Shown: positions 44,901 to 59,900 of the stretch, piece after piece
Layout: each line of letters starts with the position of its first letter
Numbering within the stretch: position 1 is the stretch's first letter
Source of the DNA: Haliotis asinina
Taxonomy: Eukaryota; Mollusca; Gastropoda; Lepetellida; Haliotidae
DNA: 64,000 nucleotides
Assembly (NCBI RefSeq): GCF_037392515.1
Contig: NC_090285.1
Location: forward strand, 6,265,501 to 6,329,500
Direction of reading: 5' to 3'
Made by a program: the position numbers and the translations under genes
Notes under the pieces: model-generated
Seen by the model: the letters and a program-made list of their open reading frames with translations, nothing else
Told to the model about the DNA's origin: nothing
The model's database searches: none

Positions 44901-47900
44901 TTCTCCAGCAATGCTTCAGCCCCACTGTCTTGCAACTTAACACGAGCTTCAAACTCATACAGCAATAGCAGCATGTCGGTGGTATCAAGACCTTTTGTGT
45001 CTTCTGTCAAAATAAATTACATATTATCAGGCCTACCAAACAAATGGTCAACAAATCATCAAAATTGAACTCATATACACAAAAACAGAACAAAAATCAC
45101 CAAAATAGGAAAATAAACTTCCAAAACTGCAACAATATCCTCTAAACCAAAACAAACCTTCTATAACAGACAACTAATCATTTGAAATGGACACAAAACG
45201 CTTGTATCAGCTACAACAGTGCCCGTGAACGGTTGCTGAGCATACAAAACAGCAGTCATAGTATTCAAAAACAGCAATCAAGTTGGCTTTATCAGGTCTC
45301 ATAGCATCCCAAAAAGGTATAAATATTGTCAAAGATGGCGACATAGGGAAACGAACAGGCTTTGGTCAATAATGTTTCAAATCATCATGAGTCTAATCTT
45401 GAAAATTTGATATCTGGATGTAGCACATCAACCCCCTATTGTATTAAGCTCCAAACCTATATTCATACTTCTCAGTGTCAGGCTTGCGCTCCCTCATTTG
45501 ACCAATCAGGGTTTGTTCCAAAAATTCCAACTCTTGAGTTTATTCTGTCAAAATGTGTTAAAATTTGGGCAACATTCCCTTGACTATGATGCTTGGAAAG
45601 GTCATCACAACCATCATGAGAGGTGTACAAGTTTTGCTACCTCAAATGTATTGTGTTCTGTAATATAGGCCTCTTTCAGTCATCCCCTTTTACAGTGTCA
45701 TATAAAATACAATTTCCATTGGGTGAACATGTTCATTATTTAAAACATGTCACAAAATAATATACTTAGATTTCTGGTAATGATTTCAAAATTTTAGATT
45801 GTTCTTAAACTGTATCGACTTTGGATCTGCATGTGAGTGAAGTTTTATGTAGCTTTTAGCAATATACCTATAATATTACTAAAATGGGATTGAAAATGGA
45901 CTTCACACATGTAGGGATCCATGAAAGGAATAGAACCTAGGTAGGCACTTAAGCTAGTAGTCCCCACTGCCCCTCTGGTTCAGAACATTGTTGATGATTT
46001 GGTTTAGGCATAATTCCCATTGTTGATGGTAATTAATTACTCCTACCCAGTAGTGATGTTTGTCTGTGTAATGTAATACACTCCTAAACTATTGTCATTG
46101 AAATGTGGTGGATGGTACCTATCTGTGTCCATGTAACATGCTTCTGATCCCTCTGGAGTGACTGGAGTTCTTCAGTGTAGCACAGGGCTTCCTCCAGAGC
46201 ATCTCTCTGGTCAATAAACAATACTTATAAAAGATACATAGGTGAGTTTGGTTTTATCCTACTTATAGCACTATTCCAGCAATACTTTAAGCACTAATCT
46301 ACCCCACTGCCCTACTGCAAAACATTTGTGAACAGTTCTTGCAAACAATGATAACCAAGTGCTATGTTTGTTAATAGCAGAGACAGTAATAAAACATGTT
46401 ATATGTTTTGCTTCACAAGAGTTTGAATACATGTACTTTGAACATTTTACATTGTGACGACGTTTATGCAAAATGACTATTGAAATGACTTGTTTGTAAT
46501 GAATGATATATCTAGGAAGTATTTGCTCTTAGATGTACAGAACATACAAGGTAAATTGGTAAACACATACAATTTACAAAAAAACCTGTTAGGTAGATAT
46601 TTTCGTTTTGTTTTTAAACTATTTCGAAAGGTTTTGTTAATAATTTTCTCATACCAAATACAAAACTTCACACATGATGTACTGGCTTATGAACATAGCT
46701 ATGTATTGGTTAATGGATTGTATTGTAATATGTTGAGGTTGAGGTACCTGTAGTCCAACACATGCTGCAATATATTGGGGGCTAAAGTTTGACAGTGAGG
46801 GACACTGACTGTACATCCAGATCCTATTTCCTATGACATACTAAGGCGCTAAACAGAAATGTTATTGTTCTGAAAACAACAATCACAACACAAGGTTGGC
46901 TAGTTAGGGATATTCTATTTCTTTTCCATAAATATCTTACAAAACTTAATTTTTTTCCTATATACTGATTCTCACAAAAAATATTTCAATATGAATCATT
47001 TGGAAAACATATTGCAGCATACCGGTGTACGAGGAGTTTCATTTAATCCTGTGTTATTGTGAAGCTTGCATACAAATCACACAGAAAATTTACAGAAAAA
47101 ACAACACGATAACAAGACCGTGCAAATACCACTTTTGGAAACCATTTATGATTACTCAATTCTAGCATCTGTAAATAATTAATTGAATTCATGAAGGGAT
47201 ACAGTTTGAATCGCAAAGTGAATTATAATAGCCGTACACAGAAGTGATACTTTTAGGTTACCTCCATTGCCATTCTAAACCTTGCCACATTGGGCAGAAC
47301 ATGAAAAAAATAAAATTATAAGTTACCTGAGCATATATAAACTTTACAGCATATTTAAAACAGAATTTTTGAAAACAAATCTAAGCACTAGTTAAAAGAT
47401 ACATGGCAGGCTGGATAAAAAAGGTTAAGTTATACGTACTGAATATCCATATAAAAAGATGAATAACCCAGTGATAAATCTGAGTATGTAGTCACTGGTT
47501 AAAAACTGACCAGGAGTTCTGTGTATGTCATAAAACCATTAACAGTTATGTAAAGTGATTATTCCAGTGATATTTTAATACATTTACCACAAAACGTTTA
47601 AGAATCAGCAGATGAACAAATACGAACAGAATGAATTTCCATCTTACCATATTATCACCATCTGGGTGAGCTCTAGCCATCTGCAGACATCCCGCAACAG
47701 CCATCAGTGTGCATGTCTTCTGACGACACAAATGCACTTTGTCTGACGGTAGCAGGGACAACAGCTGGGAGGAGAAACTCATAGGGAAAATGCATTCTCT
47801 CCTTTTCATTTTAATCTTTTCTTCTATTTCATGCATCAAATTTAACACTCAATAACACATTTAAGTTTTACAGCATTTACAAATATATACAAACCTACAC

Positions 47901-50900
47901 TCACACAACAGTCACGCGAATTATAAGAATTATAACATGAAACTATCCCGTGGAAATACTGATGGTCATAGAAACGCAATGTAAAATCAAAGTGAAAAAG
48001 ATATAGGCCTTCCTTTATTAGCCTAGCTGAAGGCTTTATATTTATATCTAACTTGCCTCAGAAGTAAGAAACTAAGCAAAACTACCAAGGTCTCTTACAC
48101 TATATATTTCATAACTCTTTAGTTTGACATTAGGGGTTATGTTTTTAATTCTTCTTTTTACTTATCAAATTTACAAATTATTACATTTACCAGTGATAAC
48201 TGAAATGTTTTAACTGAAACTTATCAGAGGTAAGAAAAGAGACCTTTCTCAAATTTGTACACCAAGTGAAAACACCAAATACATTTTCATAACTTCTTTA
48301 CTTTGAAATAATAGGATGTATTATTTTTAGTTTTTCTTTTGCTTTACAAATTTAGAATTAATTATAGTTATTGATGTGTTCTCCCAGTTGTGCATAGCCA
48401 CACAAGTGCTAATGTGCACTGAACATTAATTCACTAGGTATTCACAAACATGACAGCTTTATCCATAGCCACATACCTTTAAACATAGACTGAAGAGATC
48501 CTTCAAGCTGAATGGGTCATCCTCACACTTTAGGGCTAGATTCCATGCTGATTTACACAGAATATGTTTGCTCTTCATTAAAGCTGGACTCAAGAAAAAC
48601 TGAAGCCTCTATTTCAAGATATTGTCATCTTTTAATATGAAACTAAAAATTGATAAACATCTTGGAGAAATTGATAAACACAGTCGTCACTTTTTTCATT
48701 TGATTAGGTAATAACAGCAGGTGTATTACATCAGAGATCATATAATAGAGAATCTATTCTATTATTCTGTTCGTATAATAGAGAGTACATAGATAGAAAT
48801 GTCATCTACTGGTAGTTACCTATTTTCATGAACCACATGGCCTCCTCCAGAGTTCCCTCCCCTGATGGCTGTTTTCCAAGAATCAGCAGCTTGTTGTAAG
48901 CTATAGCATTGGAACACCTCTGTAAACCTGTGTTTTGTTTGCTAGTTGCTAAGGTTAGACCTTGTGATATTCTAAGAAGGATACTGAGGACACAGGAAAC
49001 AGGGTTTACACAAGGGATCTGTATGGGGAATCGAACCCAGACCAACCATGTAACATGCAAATACTGAGCTTCCCAGCTTCCCCAGTTACACTTTGACAGC
49101 TGCAGTGATGTGTGTAAGTTATGTCGGACACAGAAGAAAATGTTATAAATTTTGTATGAACAATCACTGGCACAAATTCAATTAACCACAACTGAAGCAT
49201 ATACCAAGTGCTCTCATGGCCAGATTTGAACAGCAGTGTACAGACGAAAGTAGAACTTTCGACTTATTATGTACTAGAACTAGAGTCATTTCCTCTTGTG
49301 ATGAACAGTATTGATGATTCTAAAAGGGCCTGGTACCTCGTACCTAGTACCTACATGGCTGGAAGAAACTTCATGATCTTTATCAACCTGCCTAAATGTT
49401 CTTATTTTCTTGCCCATTGGAGTTTCAATATATATTTAGTAAGATTGGGTTCTTACAAGCTGTCAAAACAATTCTGCATTCAAGAACAGTATCGTGTCTC
49501 CTTCAAGACATTCAACAAGAACAATATTTGGAACATTAATTCTAGAACCTCTATCTTGTTGCTACAGCTACTTCTCTCATCCTTTATATTGCCTTTTTAT
49601 TGTTAACTGTGTATTTTAATATTATCCATTGAGCATTCAATGATCTTGTGTGGTCATTAACTGATTTCACATCTAAATTTAGTTTTGTGCAAAGCAATTG
49701 TTGGGTTACCACTGTGTTTCAGTTTGGTAATCACCATGTAACAACAAGTCTTCCTGTTCTAATGCTCATTTGCTTGTGACATTTCATATAGTTACAGTGT
49801 TGCTTTTAGCATGAAACTCATATCACAATATTTTGAAAAAGATGAACACCTGAGTAAAATTATTAATCCAAATTTCCTCTTAAAGATGTTTCAGACTTCA
49901 CAAACTACTGCAGATGTGTGAAACTTTACCTGTCCTGATCAGTGGTATGATAGGTTGAAGGGATTCACTGAAACAGAAAAAAATGTTACTACACACTCAA
50001 AGTTTTGAACACTGACAAACTGCCTTGTTATTATTTCTAACATCAATATATGCTATTCATAAGTTATTTATGACACCCATTTATTGCAATGACAGATTAA
50101 TAGGAATAAATCTGGCAATTATTAATGGCAAGACTGAGAGCAGATTTTCAATGTGTGAAGTCATAGTATCATTGCAAATTATTTACTCATACAGTTGATA
50201 TGTATTTTGTAGAAAGAAAAATATCAGATTATAGTTGTCCTTTTCTACATACTAGACTTGCTATCAGACAATGGAGAATGCATTAGGTAGGGGCCTAGAA
50301 TGGTTTGGCATGTCAAGATGGTTATCTCAACTCAAGAGCAACTGAGGATTGCTCGTGCCTCCATTTGGATCTGTTTTGTAGATACAGAGATTAAAAGACA
50401 AACAAAAAACAAAACAACAAAAACCTTTATACCTGAGACTAAAACCCAATTCAAGGGAATACCTGCAGTAGTTCTTCTTGTCAGCCTGTCCAAGCCTCAG
50501 CCTGACCAAACAGCGAAGTGCTGTGAGGGTTTGCTGATGGTCAGCACTGTGTGTGATGAGGAAGTCAAGGGCCACACAGGCCGTGTCACAGTGGTTGTGC
50601 TGCAGTCAGACAACCAGATGGGGATATTAATACCTAATGGACTAGCATACAGTCCACAAAATATTAATAAGGTAGATAAACATATCTAAATGACTTCTCA
50701 GTATTATGGAGTAAGGGTGTTTTGCTAGGTACACGTTTGAACCAAAAAACTTTAATACTATAGACATAGTACAATCAAACAAACATGGTGAGCTATTTAC
50801 ATTACCTCTAAAGCCATTTGAGCTGCTAGACAGATGAGACCAAAGGTCTGAGACTGGCTAACATTTGGCCCATCCCTCCCCGCTGCTACCATCTTCTGTA

Positions 50901-53900
50901 GACTGCAGCTTGCTGAAACATAACCACCAGGTAAGCCATGGACTTGCAGCTCATCATGGCAATATGGATCTAAGGTGCAAGTGTGTGTTCACTCTGATAC
51001 ACGCGTTAAAGTACCACTACATAAGGATGGATCTGAGCTGCAACTCTGTGTGTGTTATACCTGTAGTTTGTAGCATAGTGGTCAAAGCATTCATGTCAAA
51101 GACCGAGGTTCGTTTCCCCATGTTTATAAAATGTGTGAAGTCCCAGCAACATGACAATTTCAAGATCATGATGGATACAAATAAATGAAAATAACAGACA
51201 ACTCATATGTTCATAGATAAATAACGTATTATAAGTAAGTACACAGCACACTTACTTATAAGTAAGTATGCCAGCACACAAAGCGCCTAGCCTGTTCAGC
51301 CACTTTGTGTGCTGGCAAGTAGGTGCCTGACTCTGAGGGTGTGGGTTCGAATCCCGGATGGGACTCAACCAAAAACGTACTAGAATTTGTACTTTACTGA
51401 GAAAGTGAAATCCCAAATATGACATATGTTGCAAATCGATTACTTTTAGTTATGAAGTGAAGAACAGATTTTAACATTTCCATTTGAATATCAGGGATTT
51501 TGATCCATATGCTATTCAGTGGCATGATAGCAATTCAATGCGATAATATAAAACTATTATTTCAGTCATTTTTCTCTCTATTCTTCCTCTCAGGTATAAC
51601 ACATTAGCTAAACAATAAGTGTGGTTCACCTGTATCATGATTATCTTCTGCCAGTGCTATCTTGTAGATGATAAACTGGGTGTGAGTCTCATCTGGGCTG
51701 CATTTCTCAGCTTGCTGGATCGCTTCCTTTGCCTGTGTGAGGAAAAAATATCATTTGACTTTAAATGGATCTTTTGTATCTAACAGAAATAAGTTTTACA
51801 CATGAAAAAATAAGGGAATAAAATGTGAATTACCAATAATGGATACACTTAAATTCACAGCAACATCCAGTATGTATACTTTGTGTACCAGTTTGTAATC
51901 TTATCAGTATCATTCCACTCAGCCACCACTGTTTCCACAAAAATTTAAGTCTGACAAGTGGTAGTCTCACTCTGAGAGTTTGGGTCTGAATTCTGGACAA
52001 GACTCAACCCTGCACAAGCACTAGAATCTGTAGTTTACAAAGGAAGTGTAATACTGCACTGTATGCATAAGACATGTTATGTTGACCACTTTCTAAATAG
52101 CACTTTGTTTTCATAGCTTTCAGGCATGGGAGCCATTTCAACCTACAGAAAGTACTGCAAGAATCAGTACTTTACAAAGAAGGTGCTATCCCAAATATAA
52201 GATACAATATGTATATGATGCAATTTAACAATCACTATTCTGAATATATACTACAAATAAAAAGTATGGGAACACCCTAAAATTTGATTGTCATACATAA
52301 ATTTAAACGTGGTGTAAGATAAGTTCAACTTATGTTTAATGGACACTTTAAGCACCATGTCAGAACTAGCAGTGAAGCAACTGGTTCAATATTCGCTTAA
52401 TTTGAGTAAAGTGAAACATCTAAAAAAAAACAAAACAAGAAAAAAAAACAAGAGTGCTGAAACACACCAACACCATGTTTGATTCAAGTGCCCAAATGTA
52501 CCAGACTAGCACATGTTGAAGGCAGACTTCCCAAGCAGCTTCTGGCAATGTTTCCTGTAAATAAAGCTACAGACAGTACTGAAACCTCACAACTTCTTCA
52601 ACATATGCGTAGAGCGTTAAGTGCCCACGACAGAAGCAAGGCCATTGTATGGTTACAGGATGATGAATCCATAAGAGGTGTCGTTCGCTGTCTCAATGTG
52701 TCTCCGCCTGTAATTCACAGACTGAAGGACAGGTTCAAGGCTACTCATAGAGTACAGGACTTGTTTTTAGGTGTTTTTGACAATGTTTCATTTCACTAAC
52801 AGTAAGCGAATATTGAATCAGTTGAATCAGTTCACTGTCAGTTCTAACATGACATTAAAACTGAACATTAAGCACACAAAAAGTTGCATTTATCTTAGAG
52901 TACAAACAACCATACCACGTTTAATTTTATATGTGACTATCAAATTTTAGGGTGTTCCCATACTTTTTGTTCATAGTATATATTCAGAACAGTTATTGTT
53001 AAACTGCCTTGTATACATCTTGTATGTTATATTTGGGATTGCACCTATTGTAAAATACTGATTCTTGTACTTTCTCTGTATTGGAATGGCTCTTATGCCT
53101 GAAAGCTGTGAAAACACAATGCCATTTAGAAAGTGGTCAACATAACATATCTTATACATACAGTGTAGTATTACACTTCCTTTGTAAACTACAGATTCTA
53201 GTGCTTGTTTTTAGGGCCTTCCCATACTTTTTTGCTTGTAGTATATATATATATGTCAGTTAGTCAGTAGACAGGGGTTACACATTTATCTGCTCGTAAA
53301 AACTTCCTCATAAAAACACAAATACAACACTGAGTATACATAAATTGCAGACCTAAAATCTTAGGAAGGCAATATATACATGGAAAGCATTCAAAATCCA
53401 CCACCATGTTGTCTTGTCTGCAACGTTTTGAAAAAAAAAAACACCAATCACCAAATGCCTATTAACATTAACAACTTGGCTTCCAACCGGTTTCTGAGGA
53501 ACCATGACATAGGTAGGGAATTCCCTTGAATACCCACATTTGATTGATACCAAACTGTATCACACTGCAAACTTGTTGCTGTTTGTGTATCTGCATGTAC
53601 AATCATGTAGTTTAGCACACAGAAAATATGTTTATGCATTACATTTGTGAAAATGGACTTCAGTTTATATAGTCAGAGCAGAAACGACCCATATATTTCA
53701 GGCAAATTTGATAAACTATAACTAGTACTACTTCCTTCTTGAGAACCAAATTTTCTGTTAAAAATCTCCAGTGTAACTGATGCTTCATTAATCTGTCAGT
53801 TTACCTGACAAAGAATATGCAAAATAACTAGTTCGCCCCTGCCTCATATTTCAAATATATATACCATCATCTAAACCAACTCGATATAGGAATATATTAT

Positions 53901-56900
53901 TTCTGTACAGTTCCTTCAAATCACTGGATAAAATTCTTCAAAGTTAAAATTGTGAATATTATTTTTTGTGAATTATATGTGCAAAACAATTGCTAGGTTT
54001 CGGATGTGACAGTCCTAGAGACAACTACCTGTGGTAGGAGTCCCTGGTTTACAAAGCAGGAAGCCCTGTTCCTCTGGAGTTTGGCCATGTTGATGCTCAT
54101 CATCTCGCTTGGAGAGAACAAACTGAGGGAGTAGTTGTACCACGTCAGGGCCTCACCATACTCTTTACTCTGGGAACACAGAACACACTGATTTGATGAA
54201 GAATACTCTTTACTCAGGGAACACACTGAGTTGATGAAGAATACTCTCTACTCAGGGAACACACTGATTTGATGAAGAATATTTTTACTCAGGGAACACA
54301 CTGTTGATGGAGGGAGAATACTCTTTACTCAGGGAACACACTAATCTGATGAAGAATACTCTTTACTCAGGGAACACACTGAGTTGATGAAGAATATTCT
54401 CTGCTCAGGGAACACACTGATTTGATGAAGAATATTTTTACTGAGGTAACACACTGATTTGATGAAGAATACTCTTTACTCAAGGAAACGTGTTGATGGA
54501 GAATACTGTTTACTCAGGGAACACACTGATTTGATGAAGAATACTGTTTACTCTGGGAACACACTGATTTGATGAAGAATACTCTTTACTCAGGGAACAC
54601 TGATTTGATGAAGAATACTCTTTACTCTGGGAACACACTGATTTGATGAAGAATACTCTTTACTCAGGGAACACACTGATTTGATGAAGAATACTCTTTA
54701 CTCAGGGAACACACTGATTTGATGAAGAATACTCTTTACTCAGGGAACACAGAAGCAACTATCATGCAGTGACATTAATACAAATGTTTGTTATTGATCA
54801 TAGATCCATAGAAAGTAATGCATAAGGATTCAGTTATAATACAGGTATAAAATATTAGTTTTAACAAAACAAATCCCCTGTGCAAACCCTGCATACAGTG
54901 TGTGAAAGATTTCAAGTTATACAAGCAGATGAATATTGACAATTAGCTAAATGAATAGTGTTAAAAATTTGCTCCCCACAAAAATGTGATCTACAGACAT
55001 GAACAATTCTTGTTGAAACAGATCTTACTGTTAGTTTCAAAGAAGTCTATTTTAGACTGGGTACATTGTAGGCCCCAGATGTATAGTTAGACACAATATT
55101 ACTTCCCAAAGAAGTCTGAATCTTTAAAATTTCAAGTGTCTCATTAGACAGAAAAACACACACGCACACACACGGATGCACGCACGCACACACAGACTCT
55201 GCTGGTTTTGTTGAAGTCTTCTTTAGAAAGAATAATTACAGTGTTGGTCTAAGTGAGGTGAAGTTTAGACAGAATATATACAGTTGATCTGAATGACGGC
55301 AGTTGTTATGGGCAGTTTTTCTCCATTATTAATCATCCAAATGCAGGTTTTACAGACTATAAAGGAGTACCTGTACATGTATTGAATTACAACACAATAG
55401 TAGTTATACAATCAGACGTAATTTGTTGAAGAGGTAAGATATGATATTTACCTCAAAAGCAGCTCCACCCTTCTCCCAAAACACCAGGTGGAACTGCTTC
55501 CTTGTGTTAATGTCCAGTGGCCTTCCTGTGTTGTGAGCTATACAAAGAAACAGTTGATTGATTGTTTGTTGCTCAATGTCAAACTCAGCCAAGTTCCAAC
55601 TGCAGTGGTCTGCAGTGTGTGAAATTTACACTGGTCCTGTGGTCGTGGCTACTAAAAATTCACCACAGTGAACTTTGTATTAAAAGGTAAGTAAATGTAT
55701 AAATGTCATTTTGAACCAGAGAAGTAAAGAGATGACCACTTATTATTGTCCACACACTAGTTCTTTGGTCTAGTGGGAAATTTTGAAAGTTTCTTTCCAG
55801 GGTTTGTAAATAAATTGATCCATGCATCCATGATGTTATTTCTGGTGTGACAGGTAGGTAAGTGACTGAATATTTTGATGTCTTTCCGCCACTGTGTCTA
55901 TATTACATACATCGGTGAAGACAATGGTATCATTTCTTAGATATTAAATACTGAGTAAGTGAGTGAGTTTAGTTTTATGCCACACTCAGCAATATTCCAG
56001 CTATATGGCGGCGGTCTGTAAATAATGCAGACAATCCTGTGATCAACAACATGAGCATCGACCTGCACAATTGGTAACTGATGACATGTGTTAACCAAGT
56101 CAGCAAGTCTGACCACCCAATCCTGTTAGTCGCCTCTTACAATTAAATACTGAATTAAGAATATGATCTTTATAATAACAGCAAAGGTAATATCCTATTA
56201 GAAAGTGAGGGAAAAAACAAACCTTTACTTATGTGACAATAACTATGCAATGATTATAACCAATGAAACATCAAATTAAACTTTAGAAAGTATGTTTCTT
56301 ATTGCTATGTTCATCAAATCAAGACTTGAACAACTAATGCAAAATGTTATGATTGTGTCCAGTTATTGCCCACATGAGTTTTATGGTGGGGTTATTATAA
56401 CAAATATTGATAACGATCTATTACCAAGTTCATATCACTGACCTGTACAATGTGAGTGATAACTAGTACTTGTGAAACTATTAAATCCTGGCAGTTACTG
56501 TTCTGATAAAATCAACAAGATTAATGCCTTCCGGTATGGATACAAGATTTTCTTGTTCATACCTCAATAGCAAAATACCATATTAAAAGAATATAACTGT
56601 CCACATTTGCAGACACCCCACAGGAGGAGTACTATGATCAGGCATGGTTAGAGAGCGTGAGTGAGGTTAGTTTTATGCCGCACTCTGCAATATTCCAGCT
56701 ATATAGTGGCAGTATGGAAACAATCGAGTCTGGACCAGACAATCAAGTGGTCCACAGCATCAGCATCAATCTGGGCAACTGTGAACCAATGGCATTTGTC
56801 AACCAAGTCAGCGAGTCTGACCACCCGTTAGTTGTCACCAAGAAAGAACATTATTTTATCCTAACGAACTTAATGATAGCCACCACTATATATATTGCTA

Positions 56901-59900
56901 AATGCAGTGTTAAATAACATACATACACAAACACATACCAGTGATGCATTCTTCAGAGAAGAGCTTTGCCTGCTGGCATTGGTCACTCTCCAGCAAGGCC
57001 TGGAGTTGAGCGATGAAGAGCTGACCAACATCGGGACACTGCTCAAACCTCTTCCTTAGCTTGGATGGGAAGTCCATAGAATGATCGAAACTGTAATACA
57101 TATTGATGTAAAGCATTTCAGGAGAGATATCTCAAGTTATGATATACAGAAATGTGTGTATGAGTCATAGTTGGTAAGGATTCTTGAGCAGAACAAGTGG
57201 TCCTTAGTAGTTTGGCTGTATATCCATGAAGGAGGTATTTGATTTCCAATGAAACACCCTTTATGTAGTAAACAGTGTAACTTGTGTTGTTTTAAGAGAA
57301 ATAAACACTGCTCTAAAATAATGAAATTGTTCACTAACCACCCTAAGATGTGAACAGAGACTGGGCTCTCTAATTCTACTGATTGGGTTTACAATACGTG
57401 GCATGTCTGATTGTGTGCTCTATGCCTTCAAAATGTTAATGGGTGCTCATACCAAGAACCATCGGTTTTGTCTGGTCTAGGAGAGTGCGATCAAAAGTAC
57501 AATTGATTGACATATTGTTTGAAATAGGGAAAAAACATTTTGTTACCGTTTGTACTTCTTTAACAGCTGTAATACGCTCAGTCCTAGCTCTAAGGTGCAG
57601 TCTGAGTGCTTAATGATGTCATCCAACACTGGAAAAGAGTTTGTAGATTGGACAAGTATTTACAGTGTGTGTATGTGTCTAGAGAACCTGTCTAGTTGTA
57701 AGACACGCAGATTGGCTGGATTTACAGTTGTCTTGTAAAATGAGGTATCATAATACCTTGACAGCATGGATTGTTACAGCTTCAATCAACCGACTGTCTG
57801 ACTCAGTTATTTACAGATCACCCTCATGAAGCTGGAATATTGCTGTTGCACAAGAACCCTCATAAAAAATGACCATGTATGTATGTATGTATGTATGTAT
57901 GTATGTATGTATGTATGTATGTATGTATGTATGTATGTATGTATGTATGTATGTATGTATGTATGTATGTATGTATGCATGCATGTTTGCATGTATGATC
58001 ACTAACTCATCCTGCATACTGCCCTAGCTTCATATGAATTTCTATGAAGTTAGGAAATCTCTGTGATTGTAATTTCCCTCTGATCTGACTACATATATCT
58101 TTTCCAATACAAACTGCATTTTTAATCTTCCCATCTCTCCTTGTTAGTCACAAGTGATACCATAATATGGAGATAAACAGAAAGTGGGCAAATAGCTAAT
58201 GCAAAATTGTATGTATGATGCACTTTTTACTACGATGTCCCCTGTCATGTCTGACTACAAGTCTGACAAGCAAGTCTGACTACAATTTTTATATGAAGTA
58301 GATCATCTTTCTACATTGTCATGAATCACATATCAAACTTTTTAAATATCACTAGGAGATCATTGCTAGAAAAACATACCATATGCAGAGATAAACGTAC
58401 CATATGCAGATAAACAGACTTACAGATACATCTGTAAATGATTCTAAGAACATACACAATACCTGAGATGTGTATCTCTTACATTTTCCAAAATATTTCC
58501 TACCATATCTTGGATATTATTTATCCATACAGATGCTGATACAGCCTTATCTTTAAATGCTGAGCTCAGATACATGTATAATAATGGGGCAGAACTGAAT
58601 TTTGTATGTTGACTATGACTGGCATTGGAAGAGCACAGTTTGATAGGTTGACGATTTCAAGCCAACATGCCACTGAAGCTCTGTGTAAAGTCAGTGATAC
58701 AGAAGATGTACCTCAAGGTCCAATACAAAGGTATTGGGGAAAAGGTGAATGTAACTATGATTCACTGGATAAACAGGGAGGCCAGCAACAGTAACAACCT
58801 AAGAACAATACACAAGAGAATACTTGTGCCTCACCTGCAGAGACAGGTGCCCCCTTCTCTCCTCCTATAAGCAGTATTCTGAGCTTCAGGTAGAGACCAG
58901 CTGAGTGGCAATGCTCCTGTAACCCTCGCATAAATGTATTCAACATTAGCCAGCCAGCTAACACACGCAAACTGCATGGAGATGGACTCGAATCAGGAGT
59001 CAGTTTCGAATGTGACATTTTACAAATTCACAATATGTTTTTACCAAACTGATAAATTAACAGAATGGTTTGGCAAACAAAAGCATACACTTAAAACTGG
59101 ATTTGACCCAAAAGTTACAAATTTTCTGGTTACTGATTCACTGCAAATGTTGGGTCAGATGCTAAACTATGATACCTATGGTATATCACACACATCACCA
59201 TCCAACAATTACTCCTTGTATAATAACTGTACCCACCACCAAACATGGATGTAGTCTGCCTTTTGTCCAGTAAAATGTTTGAACAAGAAATGTAATTAAC
59301 GATATGTAATTGGCAACAGATTCAAAAGGTATAAAATGGAGATATACTGACTGTATTTGCCAGAGACACTGCATTCAAGGCCTTCTCAAAGTATTCTGAT
59401 GGGTTACTCTCAATGTAGGCATTTGCTAAGAGTCTTAGAGTTCTTGCCTGGAATGGAATTAATCCAAATAATGATCATTCTGTTGGGTTTGCAGTGATGT
59501 TTTATACTGACGCGTAGAGAGTTTTGTGAGTGAGTGAGTGAGTTTGGCTTTATGCCGCACTCAGCAATATTCCAGCTCTATGGCGGTGGTCTATAAATAG
59601 TGGGTCTGGACCAGACAATCCAGTGATCAACAGCATGAGCATCGATCTGCACAATTGGGAACTGATGACGTGTCAAGCCAGCGAGTCTGACCACCTGATC
59701 CCATTAGCCAAATCTTACGACAAGCAGTCACCTTTTATGGCAAGCATGGGTAGTTGAAGGCCTATTCAAACCCGGACTTTCATGGGTCTTTGTGAATAAG
59801 GCACTCGTCTATTCAATCTACACAATTATCCTTCTGTTACAAAGCACCAAATACCTTATATTCAGTGAGGATTAATATGATATTGCTTAGTGAATGAAGC

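Noticed and set aside
49208-49606. 132-codon plus-strand frame in a TEX11 intron
   Set aside because: AT-rich composition with many F, I, L and S, no motif and no splice support. Most likely chance.
51290-51365. Possible tRNA gene with GGTTCGAATCCC
   Set aside because: No pairing acceptor stem or anticodon arm. The sequence continues into a repeat tail shared with other loci, so it is a tRNA-derived SINE.
57807-58017. Minus-strand frames reading YIHTYIHT
   Set aside because: Translation of the ATGT microsatellite.
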